Shown here piece by piece: positions 25,535 through 35,295 of a stretch of DNA of 64,000 nucleotides (the first letter of the stretch is position 1; each line of letters begins with the position of its first letter). The DNA comes from Collinsella intestinalis DSM 13280 (GTDB taxonomy: Bacteria > Actinomycetota > Coriobacteriia > Coriobacteriales > Coriobacteriaceae). Under the pieces are notes generated by a model. It was not told the origin of the DNA. It ran no database searches and saw only the letters and a program-made list of their open reading frames with translations. The stretch covers positions 1,189,767 through 1,253,766 of the forward strand of contig NZ_GG692710.1 in NCBI RefSeq assembly GCF_000156175.1, read 5' to 3'. The translations under genes and the position numbers were made by a program.

Positions 25535-25670
25535 TCGATGAGGTTTTTCGTATCCATTTTGAGTTTTCATGAGTACGGGGGCATTTCGACCAAACTCGAC
25601 TTGCGCTTTTTATTGCAATTCGCCCCGGCTACTCACCGAATCGCAAAATCAATACGAAAAACCTCATCGA
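25535..25670. repeat. Large palindromic element B (19-bp perfect arms)
   Basis: TCGATGAGGTTTTTCGTAT (25535-25553) and its exact reverse complement (25652-25670) bound 136 bp. The symmetry continues imperfectly inward. Its right half (GCTACTCACCGAATCGCAAA...) resembles that of element A at 7702-7742. No ORF. Confidence 0.75.
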
Positions 25671-25726
25671 GCTCGCGCCCCACGCACCTCGAGCCCCCAT
25701 CCTGCCCTCGATCGCAGCAGAACTTC

Positions 25727-25761
25727 AAAAAAACGGGCCGCCCGCATCTGCGAGCGGCCCG
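25727..25761 (-). terminator. Terminator of the phosphoglucomutase gene
   Basis: Minus strand GGGCCGCTCGC / GCGGGCGGCCC stem followed by TTTTTTT. The 453-nt gap 25416-25868 also contains palindrome B and a REP-like copy and no gene. Confidence 0.88.
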
Positions 25762-25830
25762 CCTTCGGCCTCGGGGGACATGCAAAACACACCCGCCCCT
25801 AATTACACACGGCTGCCTTGCTCCGTGGAC

Positions 25831-25858
25831 CTCAATTTAAGGACTGTCCCCAAATTGA
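25831..25858. repeat. REP-like repeat copy
   Basis: CTCAATTTAAGGACTGTCCC continuing to CAAATTGA, an imperfect palindrome with TCAATTT/AAATTGA arms, 10 nt from the phosphoglucomutase stop. Confidence 0.6.
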
Positions 25859-25868
25859 TGCTGGAACG

Positions 25869-27563
25869 CTAGGACAGCAGCTTGCGGCCATCCTCCTCGA
25901 TGGCGTCGATGAGCGCATCAGCGGCAGCCGCGTCCTCGCCCTTGGCAAAGATGTACAGCTTGATCTTGGGCTCGGTGCCGGAAGGACGCACGATGGCCTT
26001 GTTCCCGCCCTCAAGATCGAACTCGATAACGTCGGCCTTGGGCAGACCATTCACGCATGTGGCGTAATCCACCACGGCCTCGACCTTGGCGCCGGCGATC
26101 TCGGCAGGGGCCTCGGCGCGCAGACCGGCCATGATGCCGGCCATCTTGGCGGCACCATCGGCGCCGGGGTAGCTCAGCGAGACGGTCTTGTTGTGATAGA
26201 AGCCGTGCTTCTCGTACAGGGCACGCATGGCCTGGACCAGGTTCTTGCCCTGCAGCTTGTAGTACTGAGCCATCTGGCAGATGAGCATGGAGGCGTTGAC
26301 GGCGTCCTTGTCGCGCACGTGGTCGCCGGAGAGATAGCCGTAGCTCTCCTCAAAGCCAAAGATGAAGCGGTCGACCTCGCCGGCGTCGGACAGACCGGTG
26401 ATGATATCGCCGATGTACTTGAAGCCCGTGAGGCAGCGACGCAGTTCGAACCCGTACTCCTCGGCCAGGGCATCCACCATGGCGGAGGACACAATGGTGG
26501 TGACGGCAACCTTACGGGACAGGTCCTCCCCGCGCTGGGCGCGCATCTTGCAGATGTAGTCGAGCAGCAGAACGCCCATCTCGTTACCGGTCAGCTGCGT
26601 GTAATCGTCGCCGTCGGCGCAGGCAACGCCCACGCGGTCGGCATCCGGGTCGGTCGCGAGCAGCAGGTCGGGCTTGACCTCCTGGCACAGGTCGATGCCC
26701 TTCTGCATGGCCTCGCGGATCTCGGGGTTGGGATACGGGCAGGTCGGGAAGTCGCCGTCCGGGTCGCGCTGCTCGGGAACCACGGTGATGTCGGTCACGC
26801 CCACCTTGTTGAGGACGGTAGTGACCGGGATCAGGCCGGTACCGTTGAGCGGGGTGTAGACGAGCTTGAGCGGAGCGTTGGCGATCTGCTCGTCGGTGAG
26901 GTTGTTCACCGACTTATCGGCCACGGCGTCGTAATAGGCGTCGAGGACCTCGTCGCCGATCCACTTGACCAGGCCCTGCTCCACAGCCTCATCGAAATCC
27001 ATGGTCTTGACGTCGCGGAACGGGTCGCAGGCGTTCATGGCCGCGGAGATGGCGTCGGCCGCCTCGCTCGTGATCTGGCAGCCATCCGGGCCGTATGCCT
27101 TGTAGCCGTTATAGGCGGCCGGATTGTGGCTCGCGGTCATGCAGATACCGCCGGAGCACTCGAGGTAGCGCGTGGCCCACGAGAGCGTAGGCACGGGAGA
27201 GATCTTGGGATACACGTACGAGGTCACGCCGTTGGCAGCCAGGATCGCCGCAGTGGTCTTGACGAACAGCTCGCCGTTGTTGCGACTGTCGCGCGCAATG
27301 GCCACGGTGGGGCTCTCGAAGTGCTTTACCAGGTAATCGGCGAAGCCCTGCGTAGCGCGACCGACAGTGTAAATGTTCATGCGGTTGGTGCCGGCGCCGA
27401 GCGTGCCGCGCAGACCAGCGGTGCCGAACGCGAGCTCCTGGAAGAACGCGTCGGTGATCGCCTCCTCGTCGCCCGCCTCCTTCATGGCCTTGAGCTCCGC
27501 AAGGAGCTCCTCATCTTTCACATTCTCGATCCAAACGGAGAGAAGCTCGTGCACATCTGCCAT
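25869..27563 (-). CDS. Phosphoglucomutase / phosphomannomutase (alpha-D-phosphohexomutase family)
   Basis: 564 aa. Four-domain phosphohexomutase. Phosphoserine loop GGICMTASHNPAAYNGYK; metal loop LLLATDPDADRVG; sugar-binding loop FGFEESYGYL; phosphate-binding loop AIVRPSGTEPKIKLY. Length and the EESYGY form match the PgcA-type enzymes of Gram-positives that interconvert glucose-6-phosphate and glucose-1-phosphate for UDP-glucose and envelope glycans. Start 27563 (MADVHELLSVWIENV) has GGGAAGGG upstream. It is monocistronic with its own terminator. Confidence 0.92.
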   Translation of the reverse strand: MADVHELLSVWIENVKDEELLAELKAMKEAGDEEAITDAFFQELAFGTAGLRGTLGAGTNRMNIYTVGRATQGFADYLVKHFESPTVAIARDSRNNGELFVKTTAAILAANGVTSYVYPKISPVPTLSWATRYLECSGGICMTASHNPAAYNGYKAYGPDGCQITSEAADAISAAMNACDPFRDVKTMDFDEAVEQGLVKWIGDEVLDAYYDAVADKSVNNLTDEQIANAPLKLVYTPLNGTGLIPVTTVLNKVGVTDITVVPEQRDPDGDFPTCPYPNPEIREAMQKGIDLCQEVKPDLLLATDPDADRVGVACADGDDYTQLTGNEMGVLLLDYICKMRAQRGEDLSRKVAVTTIVSSAMVDALAEEYGFELRRCLTGFKYIGDIITGLSDAGEVDRFIFGFEESYGYLSGDHVRDKDAVNASMLICQMAQYYKLQGKNLVQAMRALYEKHGFYHNKTVSLSYPGADGAAKMAGIMAGLRAEAPAEIAGAKVEAVVDYATCVNGLPKADVIEFDLEGGNKAIVRPSGTEPKIKLYIFAKGEDAAAADALIDAIEEDGRKLLS

Positions 27564-27899
27564 GGTGAAACCCTTCCCGATGTTGATTACGGTGCGGGAG
27601 CGCCGTCAGCGTACGAGCGCGCCGCACCTGCATAATACGCCCTCGAACGGCCTTCGCGACCAAATTCCCGTCTCATCTCAGGATTATTCGGCGAGGGGTT
27701 AGAAAGTCTCAATTGGGGACAGGCACCAATTGCAACATTTTGCCTACCGATTCGCCGGCGCCAGGCACCGCCAGCGGCCCCGCGTCTGCACACGGGCGCA
27801 ATTTGCGCCCGTCTCCAATTGCGCGATCGCATACGCCGCAACCGGTGCTACCCTGTACCCGTACGCTGGTCCATAAGTCCGCGGAAAGGAAACCGAATC
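27564..27899. other. Intergenic region with two REP-like repeats
   Basis: 336 nt between two divergent genes. Copies at 27706-27736 (GTCTCAATTGGGGACAGGCA...) and 27797-27825 (GCGCAATTTGCGCCCGTCTC...). The promoters of both genes must lie here, but no clear -35/-10 pair was found. Confidence 0.6.
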
Positions 27900-28766
27900 A
27901 TGACCAAGCTTTATCAGCGCGAAGGCGCGTACATCCCGCGCGTCGCGGCCGTCCACGACATGTGCGGCTACGGCAAATGCTCCCTCGGCGTGGCGATACC
28001 CGTCCTCAGCGCCGCCGGCGTGGATGTCTGCCCCGTTCCCACGGCCCTCTTCAGCGCCCACACCAAATTCCCCGTCTTCCACATGCACGACACCACTTGC
28101 ATGCTCGAGGCTTACCTCGACGCTTGGCGTGAGGAGAACGTCGATCTCGACGGCGTGTATTCCGGCTTCCTCGGTTCGGCCGAACAGGTCGCCGTCATCC
28201 AGCGCCTCTATCGCGAATATCCCAACGCCCTTCGCATCGTCGATCCCGTCATGGGCGACGGCGGCGTGAAGTATCCCACCTACACCGACGAGCTGTGCGA
28301 GGCCATGGCAGCCCTCGTCGACGGCGCCGACGTGCTCACTCCCAACCTCACCGAGGCCTTCATCCTCACCGGCATCCCCTACGAGGGCCAGGACGTCTCC
28401 GTCGAATTCGTCCAGAAGAATGCCAATGCCCTCCTCGACATGGGTGCAAAGACGGTCGTCATCAAGGGCATCGTCCACGGTGATGAGCCCATCATCCGCA
28501 ACTACCTCGCCAGCGCCGCCGAAGGTGGCCAGGTCGAGGAGGTCTCCAGCGAGCTGCTCCCCTACATGTTGCACGGCACGGGCGACCTGTTCGCCAGCGC
28601 CCTCACCGCTGCGATCTACACCGGCCGCACCACGCGCGAAGCGGTTGATTTTGCCGGCGAGCTCGTGCGCGACGCCATGCGCATCACCCGCGAGCAGCCT
28701 GATTTCGAGATGCGCGGCGTATCCTTCGAGCCCACGCTCGGCAAGGTTGCCGCACTGCTGGCTTAA
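27900..28766 (+). CDS. Pyridoxal/pyridoxamine kinase-like protein (PfkB/ribokinase superfamily)
   Basis: 288 aa. Resembles PdxY/PdxK: the N-terminal RVAAVHDMCGYGKCSLGVAIPVLSAAG corresponds to the vitamin-binding start of the family, the middle has RIVDPVMGDGG (Mg-ATP region) and VLTPNLTEAFILTG, and the C-terminal anion hole and catalytic Asp are in LHGTGDLFASALTAA. Expected role: ATP-dependent phosphorylation of vitamin B6 forms in the salvage route to PLP. The CGYGKCS sequence near the start, where E. coli PdxY has a Val-Gly-rich segment, is characteristic of the Gram-positive branch. ATG 27900 follows GGAAAGGAAACC. Monocistronic. Confidence 0.85.
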   Translation: MTKLYQREGAYIPRVAAVHDMCGYGKCSLGVAIPVLSAAGVDVCPVPTALFSAHTKFPVFHMHDTTCMLEAYLDAWREENVDLDGVYSGFLGSAEQVAVIQRLYREYPNALRIVDPVMGDGGVKYPTYTDELCEAMAALVDGADVLTPNLTEAFILTGIPYEGQDVSVEFVQKNANALLDMGAKTVVIKGIVHGDEPIIRNYLASAAEGGQVEEVSSELLPYMLHGTGDLFASALTAAIYTGRTTREAVDFAGELVRDAMRITREQPDFEMRGVSFEPTLGKVAALLA

Positions 28767-28805
28767 GCCACACGGGGTGCGCGGCCTTTCCATTTCCCCG
28801 AACGC

Positions 28806-28837
28806 AAAAGGGCATCGACCTCGAGTCGATGCCCTTT
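28806..28837. terminator. Bidirectional terminator between convergent genes
   Basis: Perfect stem AAAGGGCATCGAC / GTCGATGCCCTTT with a 5-nt loop and A/T flanks on both sides. It serves the pyridoxal kinase gene (+) and the membrane protein gene (-). Confidence 0.92.
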
Positions 28838-28861
28838 CTCATAATCTGTGCGGCAGCCCGG

Positions 28862-29743
28862 CTATTCAGAGAACAGTGCGGCCTCCTCTTCACGCATCCG
28901 CAGGTCCTCGTCGATCTCGGCCTGCGTGGCGCCCGGGTCTTCGGCCAGCGAGCTCACCGAGTTCACCTGCTTTTGAATCGCCTCGGCAAGATCGTCATCC
29001 ATGCCGATGATCTTGAGCTCCCAATCGATGTTGGACGGCGTGGCGGACTGCGTCTTGGTCCATACGAAAGTGAGCATCGCTCGACGGGCCCCGCGCGCCG
29101 GCAAGAAGCCGAACAGGCTGTCGTGCTGGAACGCGCCGTTATCGTCCACAAGGGCGTACACGTTGTAGACCACTCGATTGATCTTCTCGTTGAGCAGGGC
29201 GTTCGTCGCCAAAGCTGAGGCCTGGATCTGCGAGTTGGACAGGAGCTCGAGCTCGTTGCGCGAATCGCTGTCGACCACGGAAACCTCGATCGTCCCCGTC
29301 TTCTCGCTCGCCTCGTTCACCGTGAACTCACGCGGGAACTGCGTGAAACCGTTGCCCCACTCCACGCCGGAGTCCATCGCGTGCGACACCGTCTCGGCGT
29401 TCGCGCGGTCGGACAGGTTGGCGGTGTTGAGGCGGCGACTCACACCGTAGACGATCTGCATGCCGAGAACGAACACGAACACGCCCATGATCACCAGCAC
29501 GGCCGTGCGAGAGATGGTCTTGCTCACCTGCGAGCCCGAGGGGTCATCATCGGAAAGCGGGTCGATCGCGGCGCGCTGCGCCTCTTTCTTCGCCGCCCTC
29601 TTCTTCGCCCTTCGGCTGCCAAAGATGCCGCGAGAGAACTGTTCGCACCCGGGGGCATCGTCGGGGTCGAGCACGCCCGACGCGTCGAGCTCGGCGAACA
29701 GATCGCGCGCCTCTTCCGGTGTCATTTTGTGCTTTTTGCCCAT
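28862..29743 (-). CDS. Membrane-anchored protein of unknown function
   Basis: 293 aa. N-terminal cytoplasmic region of about 78 residues, rich in Lys/Arg/Asp (EEARDLFAELDASGVLDPDD, then RRAKKRAAKKEAQRA), a single membrane helix (AVLVIMGVFVFVLGMQIVYGV, about 80-101), and a roughly 190-residue extracellular beta-rich domain (TGTIEVSVVDSDSRNELELLSNSQI...). No family recognised. It is the last gene after the ABC exporter on the same strand (3-nt gap), so it is very likely co-transcribed and possibly an accessory to that exporter. It ends with an acidic tail. Confidence 0.75.
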   Translation of the reverse strand: MGKKHKMTPEEARDLFAELDASGVLDPDDAPGCEQFSRGIFGSRRAKKRAAKKEAQRAAIDPLSDDDPSGSQVSKTISRTAVLVIMGVFVFVLGMQIVYGVSRRLNTANLSDRANAETVSHAMDSGVEWGNGFTQFPREFTVNEASEKTGTIEVSVVDSDSRNELELLSNSQIQASALATNALLNEKINRVVYNVYALVDDNGAFQHDSLFGFLPARGARRAMLTFVWTKTQSATPSNIDWELKIIGMDDDLAEAIQKQVNSVSSLAEDPGATQAEIDEDLRMREEEAALFSE

Positions 29744-29746
29744 CGC

Positions 29747-31519
29747 CTACCTCACGTCACGCGCTCGCGCGCCCTCGAACTGCATTCGATAGTACCGAGC
29801 ATACGTGCCGCCACGAGCGAGAAGCTCTTCATGGGTGCCGCGCTCCACAACGCGACCACGCTCCACCGTCGCGATCTCGTCGGCGTTTTTGATGGTTGAG
29901 AGCCTGTGGGCGATGATGATCGTGGTGCGGTCGGCGGCGAGGCGCTCGAGCGATTCCTGCACCGCCTCCTCGCTCTCGTTGTCCAGCGCCGAGGTGGCCT
30001 CGTCCAGGATCAAGATCGCCGGATCCTTGAGGAAGACGCGGGCGATCGCCACGCGCTGCTTCTGTCCACCGGACAGGCGGCTGCCGCGCTCGCCCACCAC
30101 GGTATCGTAGCCTTCGGGCAAGCTCGCAATGAAGTCGTGGATGTTCGCCTTGCGGGCGGCGTCTTCGATCTCGGCGTTCATGGCCCCTGGACGGCCGTAG
30201 GCGATGTTGTCGCGCAGGGTGCCGTCGAACAGGTAAACATCCTGCTGCACCAGACCGATCGCGCTGCGCAGGCTGTGCTGCGTGACATCGCGCACATCCT
30301 GGCCGTCGATGGTAATCGAACCGCTCGCGACATCGTAGAAGCGCGGAAGCAGCGCACAGGTCGTCGACTTGCCGCCACCGGAGGGACCCACCAGCGCGAT
30401 CGTCTCGCCAGGTTTGATGGAGAGGTTCATGTGGTCGATCACCGGATGCACCTCGGCACCCGCCTCGGCCGCCTCGCCCTGCTCGTAGGAGAAGCACACG
30501 TCGCGGTACTCGATCGCGCCCTCCGTCACCTCGAGCGCGCGTGCGCCGGGCTTGTCTTGAATGTCGGGCGCGGTGGCAAGCACCTCGTCCATACGGCGAA
30601 ATCCCGCAATGGCCTTTTGGAACATCTCCGTTGAGTTCACGAGCGTCTCGATGGGCCCGGTGAACAAGCTGATGTACAGGGCGAACGTGGCCATATCGAC
30701 GGCCGTCATCTGACCTTGCGCCACCAGGTAACCGCCGAAGAGCACGATAGTGATGTAGTGCATCGCCGTCATGACGGCGCTGGTCGCCTGATAACTGCCC
30801 ATCACCTTGTACTGCGCGACCTTCGAATCGAGGTATCGGCCGTTCGCCACGCGGAACTTCGCACGCTCTGTCTCCTCGTTCGCAAAGGACTTCACCACGC
30901 GCATACCCGCCAGGGAGTCCTGAAGCTGCGAATTCACCTCGGAGATCTTGGTGCGGTTATCGGCAAACACGCTGCGCATGTGCAGGTTCTGTTGAACCAT
31001 AAGCGCCACGAACACAACCGTGACCAGCGTGAGAGCGCCCGCGAGCTCAGGCGAGATGGTGAAGAGGATGGCCAGGGCGCCGATGATCTTGATGCCGCAG
31101 ATGATGATCCATTCAGGCAGGTGATGCGCACCCTCGCAAATGTCGAAGAGGTCGTTGACCACGCGGCTCATCATGTCGCCCGAGTTATGGGCGTCAAAGT
31201 AGGCGAAGCTGAAGCGCTCGTACTGGTCGAACAGGTCCTCGCGCATGCGCGACTCCATGCGAGCACCCATGATGTGCCCCTGTGCGGAGACGAAATAAAT
31301 GCATGCCGTACGGACGATATAGAGCCCCACGAGCCCGAGCCCCAGGAACAGAAGCCCGTCCATGATGGCCGCAGCGCCCTCGGTGAACAACCCACCCGTC
31401 AGCGCGCGCAGGATAATCGGAAACGCCAGGTCGATCCCCGCATACGTCAACGCGCAGACCGTGTCGGCGATAAACAGCCCCTTCTCGGGCCCGTAATACG
31501 AAATGAAGCGTTTAAACAT
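29747..31519 (-). CDS. ABC exporter with fused membrane and ATPase domains (MsbA/LmrA-like)
   Basis: 590 aa from the chosen start. Six-helix ABC transmembrane domain (about 1-310) followed by a complete nucleotide-binding domain: Walker A VGPSGGGKST, Q-loop, signature RLSGGQKQRVAIARVFL, Walker B ILILDEATSALD, H-loop IIAHRLST. Works as a homodimer or with another half transporter to export lipids, drugs or peptides; the substrate is unknown. Start: AGGA lies 9 nt before ATG 31519; the first in-frame ATG (31546) has no ribosome binding site. The unknown membrane protein gene follows after 3 nt. Upstream stands a remarkable 28-bp-armed hairpin. Confidence 0.92.
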   Translation of the reverse strand: MFKRFISYYGPEKGLFIADTVCALTYAGIDLAFPIILRALTGGLFTEGAAAIMDGLLFLGLGLVGLYIVRTACIYFVSAQGHIMGARMESRMREDLFDQYERFSFAYFDAHNSGDMMSRVVNDLFDICEGAHHLPEWIIICGIKIIGALAILFTISPELAGALTLVTVVFVALMVQQNLHMRSVFADNRTKISEVNSQLQDSLAGMRVVKSFANEETERAKFRVANGRYLDSKVAQYKVMGSYQATSAVMTAMHYITIVLFGGYLVAQGQMTAVDMATFALYISLFTGPIETLVNSTEMFQKAIAGFRRMDEVLATAPDIQDKPGARALEVTEGAIEYRDVCFSYEQGEAAEAGAEVHPVIDHMNLSIKPGETIALVGPSGGGKSTTCALLPRFYDVASGSITIDGQDVRDVTQHSLRSAIGLVQQDVYLFDGTLRDNIAYGRPGAMNAEIEDAARKANIHDFIASLPEGYDTVVGERGSRLSGGQKQRVAIARVFLKDPAILILDEATSALDNESEEAVQESLERLAADRTTIIIAHRLSTIKNADEIATVERGRVVERGTHEELLARGGTYARYYRMQFEGARARDVR

Positions 31520-31574
31520 AGGCATCTTTCCTGCAACAGAATTCATTTGCGAGCATATCGGCTCATGTGAGGTA

Positions 31575-31652
31575 GGCCCCGAGAGGGGTCAAGGGTTTGG
31601 GCGATTCCGCAGGAACGAGGACCAGCCCAAACCCTTGACCCCTCTCGGGGCC
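31575..31652. repeat. Perfect inverted repeat C with 28-bp arms
   Basis: The arm 31575-31602 (begins GGCCCCGAGAGGGGTCAAGG) is exactly repeated in reverse complement at 31625-31652, with a 22-nt loop. No T tract on either side. It lies between the NUDIX gene stop and the ABC exporter start, both on the minus strand. Confidence 0.9.
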
Positions 31653-31663
31653 GGCGGGACGAA

Positions 31664-32338
31664 TTAGAGCCTATGCGAGATCGCATCGCAGGCAAGCGCT
31701 CCCACAACGGTCTTGGCATCCTCGATCTTGCCGTCGAGCACCGCATCGATCAGCTCGGCCAACGGCACCAGATCCACATTCACAAACTCATCGTCGTCGG
31801 GATTCGCGCCGCTGAAGGTGAGACCCGTCGCCATGTAGATATGGATGACCTCGTCGCAAAAACCGGGAGTCGTGGCGATGGTGGTGAGGTACTGGATGCG
31901 GCCAGCGGAGAACCCGGTCTCCTCGAGCAGCTCGCGCTTGGCGCAATCGAGCGGGTCCTCGCCCGGATCGAGCTTGCCCGCGGGAATCTCCACGGTCACG
32001 CGGTCGATCGCGGTGCGGTACTGACGCACGAGGACGATCTTGCCCGTCTCCGTCAGCGCGACCACGGCGGCTGCGCCGGGGTGGCGCACCAGGTCGCGGC
32101 TAGTCACGCGGCCATTCGGCAGCTCGACCTGCGCGCTGCGCACATCGAGGAACTTGCCGTGCCATGCCTGCTCTTCCGAGATGATGTGCTCGTGAAGCCC
32201 GGCGTCGCGCGGATCGTCGTCACCCAAGACGAGGGCCTGCTCGACCTCCTCGACCGGCTGCTCCCCCTCAATGACCTCGGCCTCCCCTGCGGGTCGCTCG
32301 TTCTCGATGACCTCGGCCTCGAATTCCTCGTTATCCAT
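31664..32338 (-). CDS. NUDIX hydrolase, ADP-ribose pyrophosphatase-like
   Basis: 224 aa. NUDIX box GKLDPGEDPLDCAKRELLEETGF (GX5EX7REUXEEXGU) is complete. The preceding RTAIDRVTVEIPAG and following TTIATTPGFCDEVIHIYMATGL match the ADP-ribose pyrophosphatase subfamily, which splits ADP-ribose to AMP and ribose-5-phosphate. An extra acidic N-terminal stretch of about 45 residues (EEFEAEVIENERP...) is probably disordered. ATG 32338 has AGGGAGAG 5 nt upstream; the longer frame from 32428 runs through palindrome D and is rejected. It is between purD and the ABC exporter on the same strand. Confidence 0.9.
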   Translation of the reverse strand: MDNEEFEAEVIENERPAGEAEVIEGEQPVEEVEQALVLGDDDPRDAGLHEHIISEEQAWHGKFLDVRSAQVELPNGRVTSRDLVRHPGAAAVVALTETGKIVLVRQYRTAIDRVTVEIPAGKLDPGEDPLDCAKRELLEETGFSAGRIQYLTTIATTPGFCDEVIHIYMATGLTFSGANPDDDEFVNVDLVPLAELIDAVLDGKIEDAKTVVGALACDAISHRL

Positions 32339-32379
32339 GGCTCTCTCCCTGCCCGCGCATACATGCGCGTTGAAATATG

Positions 32380-32436
32380 GGGTAGGAATGCCAAAAACCC
32401 GCCGGAAAATCCAAGCGTTTTTCGACATTCCTACCC
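32380..32436. repeat. Palindromic element D (11-bp arms)
   Basis: GGGTAGGAATG (32380-32390) and CATTCCTACCC (32426-32436), with a further imperfect pairing of AAAAACCCGC with GCGTTTTT inside. It lies between the purD stop and the NUDIX start. No T tract follows the stem on the minus strand. Confidence 0.65.
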
Positions 32437-32508
32437 TCTAAACCAGCATTCGCACAGTCCCCGGCGTCGGCGCGTGAAACCTCTGCGCGGGCGCGGAGCA
32501 ACCGCGTT

Positions 32509-33816
32509 TTACGCGTCCCAAGCGTCGCGGCCGCGAAGGGCGCGCAGGCCGATATCACGGCGAAGGGTCTTGCCCTCAAAGGCGATCTTCTCGCACGCGG
32601 CGTATGCCAGGTCGCGAGCGGCCTCGAAGGTCTCGCCGAGCGCAGTCACGTCGAGCACGCGGCCGCCGGAGGTGACGAGCTCGCCCTCCTCGTTCACGGC
32701 GGTGCCGGCGTGGTACACGGTCACGTTCTCCATGGCCGCAGCATCCTCGACACCGGTAATGACCTTGCCCTTCTCATACGAACCCGGGTAACCGGCGCTC
32801 GTAAGTACCACGGACACGGCCCACTCGTCGCACCACTCAAGCTCGACCTCGTCCAGACGCTGCTCGGCGCAGGCGAGCATAACCTCGACCAGGTCGCTCT
32901 TCAGGCGAGGCATCAGCACCTCGGTCTCGGGGTCGCCAAAACGGGCGTTGTACTCGATGACCTTGGGGCCCTCAGGCGTGAGCATGAAGCCGCCGTACAG
33001 GCAGCCGCGGAAATCGATGCCTTCGCGATTGGCGGCGGCGATGGTCTCGTCCAGGATGCGGCACATCTCTGCGTGCTCCTCGTCCGTGACAATCGGCACG
33101 GGGCTGTACACGCCCATGCCACCCGTGTTGGGACCGAGGTCGCCCTCGAGGGCGCGCTTGTGGTCCTGGGAGGTCGCCATGGGGCGGACGGTCTTGCCGT
33201 CCGTGAAGGCGAGCAGCGTGCACTCAGGACCGGTCAGCATCTCCTCAATCACCACGGTGCTGCCCGCAGCGCCAAACGCACCGTCAAAGCACTCGTGCAC
33301 GGCCTGCAGGGCCTCGTCGAGAGTAAGGGCCACCACAACGCCCTTACCAGCGGCCAGGCCATCGGCCTTCACAACCACGGGGGCGCCCTGCTCGCGAACG
33401 TAAGCGAGGGCGGACTCCTCGTCGGCGAAGGAACCGTAGGCTGCGGTGGGAATGCCGGCACGGGCCATGAGTTCCTTGGAGAAACGCTTGGAACCCTCGA
33501 GCTGCGCGCCCGCGGCACCCGGGCCAAAGCACGGGATACCGGCCTCGCGCACGGCGTCGGCCACGCCCTTCACGAGCGGGGCCTCGGGGCCGATTACAAC
33601 CAGGCCGCAGCCGGTCTCACGGGCAAAATCCGCAACCGCAGACGGATCCTCGGCGTCGAGGGCGACGTTCTCGCCCAACTCGAGCGTGCCGCCGTTGCCC
33701 GGGGCGATGTAGAGCGTGCCGCAGCGCGGGGACTCGGCGAGCTTGGCAGCCAGGGCGTGCTCGCGACCGCCGCTACCCAGCAGCAGGATGTCGATGGTGT
33801 TCTCGGGTGCGCTCAT
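32509..33816 (-). CDS. purD: Phosphoribosylamine-glycine ligase (GAR synthetase, PurD)
   Basis: 435 aa; second step of purine synthesis. ATP-grasp enzyme with the N-terminal PRA-binding loop [32 protein letters not shown], the ATP-grasp segments [16 protein letters not shown] and [15 protein letters not shown], and the metal site [21 protein letters not shown]. Length is normal (about 425 aa). ATG 33816 has GAGGAGG upstream. It follows purA after 57 nt on the same strand; a GC hairpin without T tract in the gap (about 33837-33862) may lower read-through. Confidence 0.96.
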   Translation of the reverse strand: MSAPENTIDILLLGSGGREHALAAKLAESPRCGTLYIAPGNGGTLELGENVALDAEDPSAVADFARETGCGLVVIGPEAPLVKGVADAVREAGIPCFGPGAAGAQLEGSKRFSKELMARAGIPTAAYGSFADEESALAYVREQGAPVVVKADGLAAGKGVVVALTLDEALQAVHECFDGAFGAAGSTVVIEEMLTGPECTLLAFTDGKTVRPMATSQDHKRALEGDLGPNTGGMGVYSPVPIVTDEEHAEMCRILDETIAAANREGIDFRGCLYGGFMLTPEGPKVIEYNARFGDPETEVLMPRLKSDLVEVMLACAEQRLDEVELEWCDEWAVSVVLTSAGYPGSYEKGKVITGVEDAAAMENVTVYHAGTAVNEEGELVTSGGRVLDVTALGETFEAARDLAYAACEKIAFEGKTLRRDIGLRALRGRDAWDA

Positions 33817-33873
33817 GCGTCCTCCTCTAGAGCAAGGCGCCGCCCAACCGGACGGCGCGCTGACTTGGCTGAA

Positions 33874-35166
<1,293 letters not shown>

Positions 35167-35295
35167 GGCCACTCCTCAATTCAATCGCCCGGGCACATCG
35201 ACCCGGACAGGTCTTCGAACATATCGGACGAGCGTCCGACCGCGGGGTCAAACGGCCCAGCCCTCACATTATAGGCGCGAAGCGCCTACCTCGCA

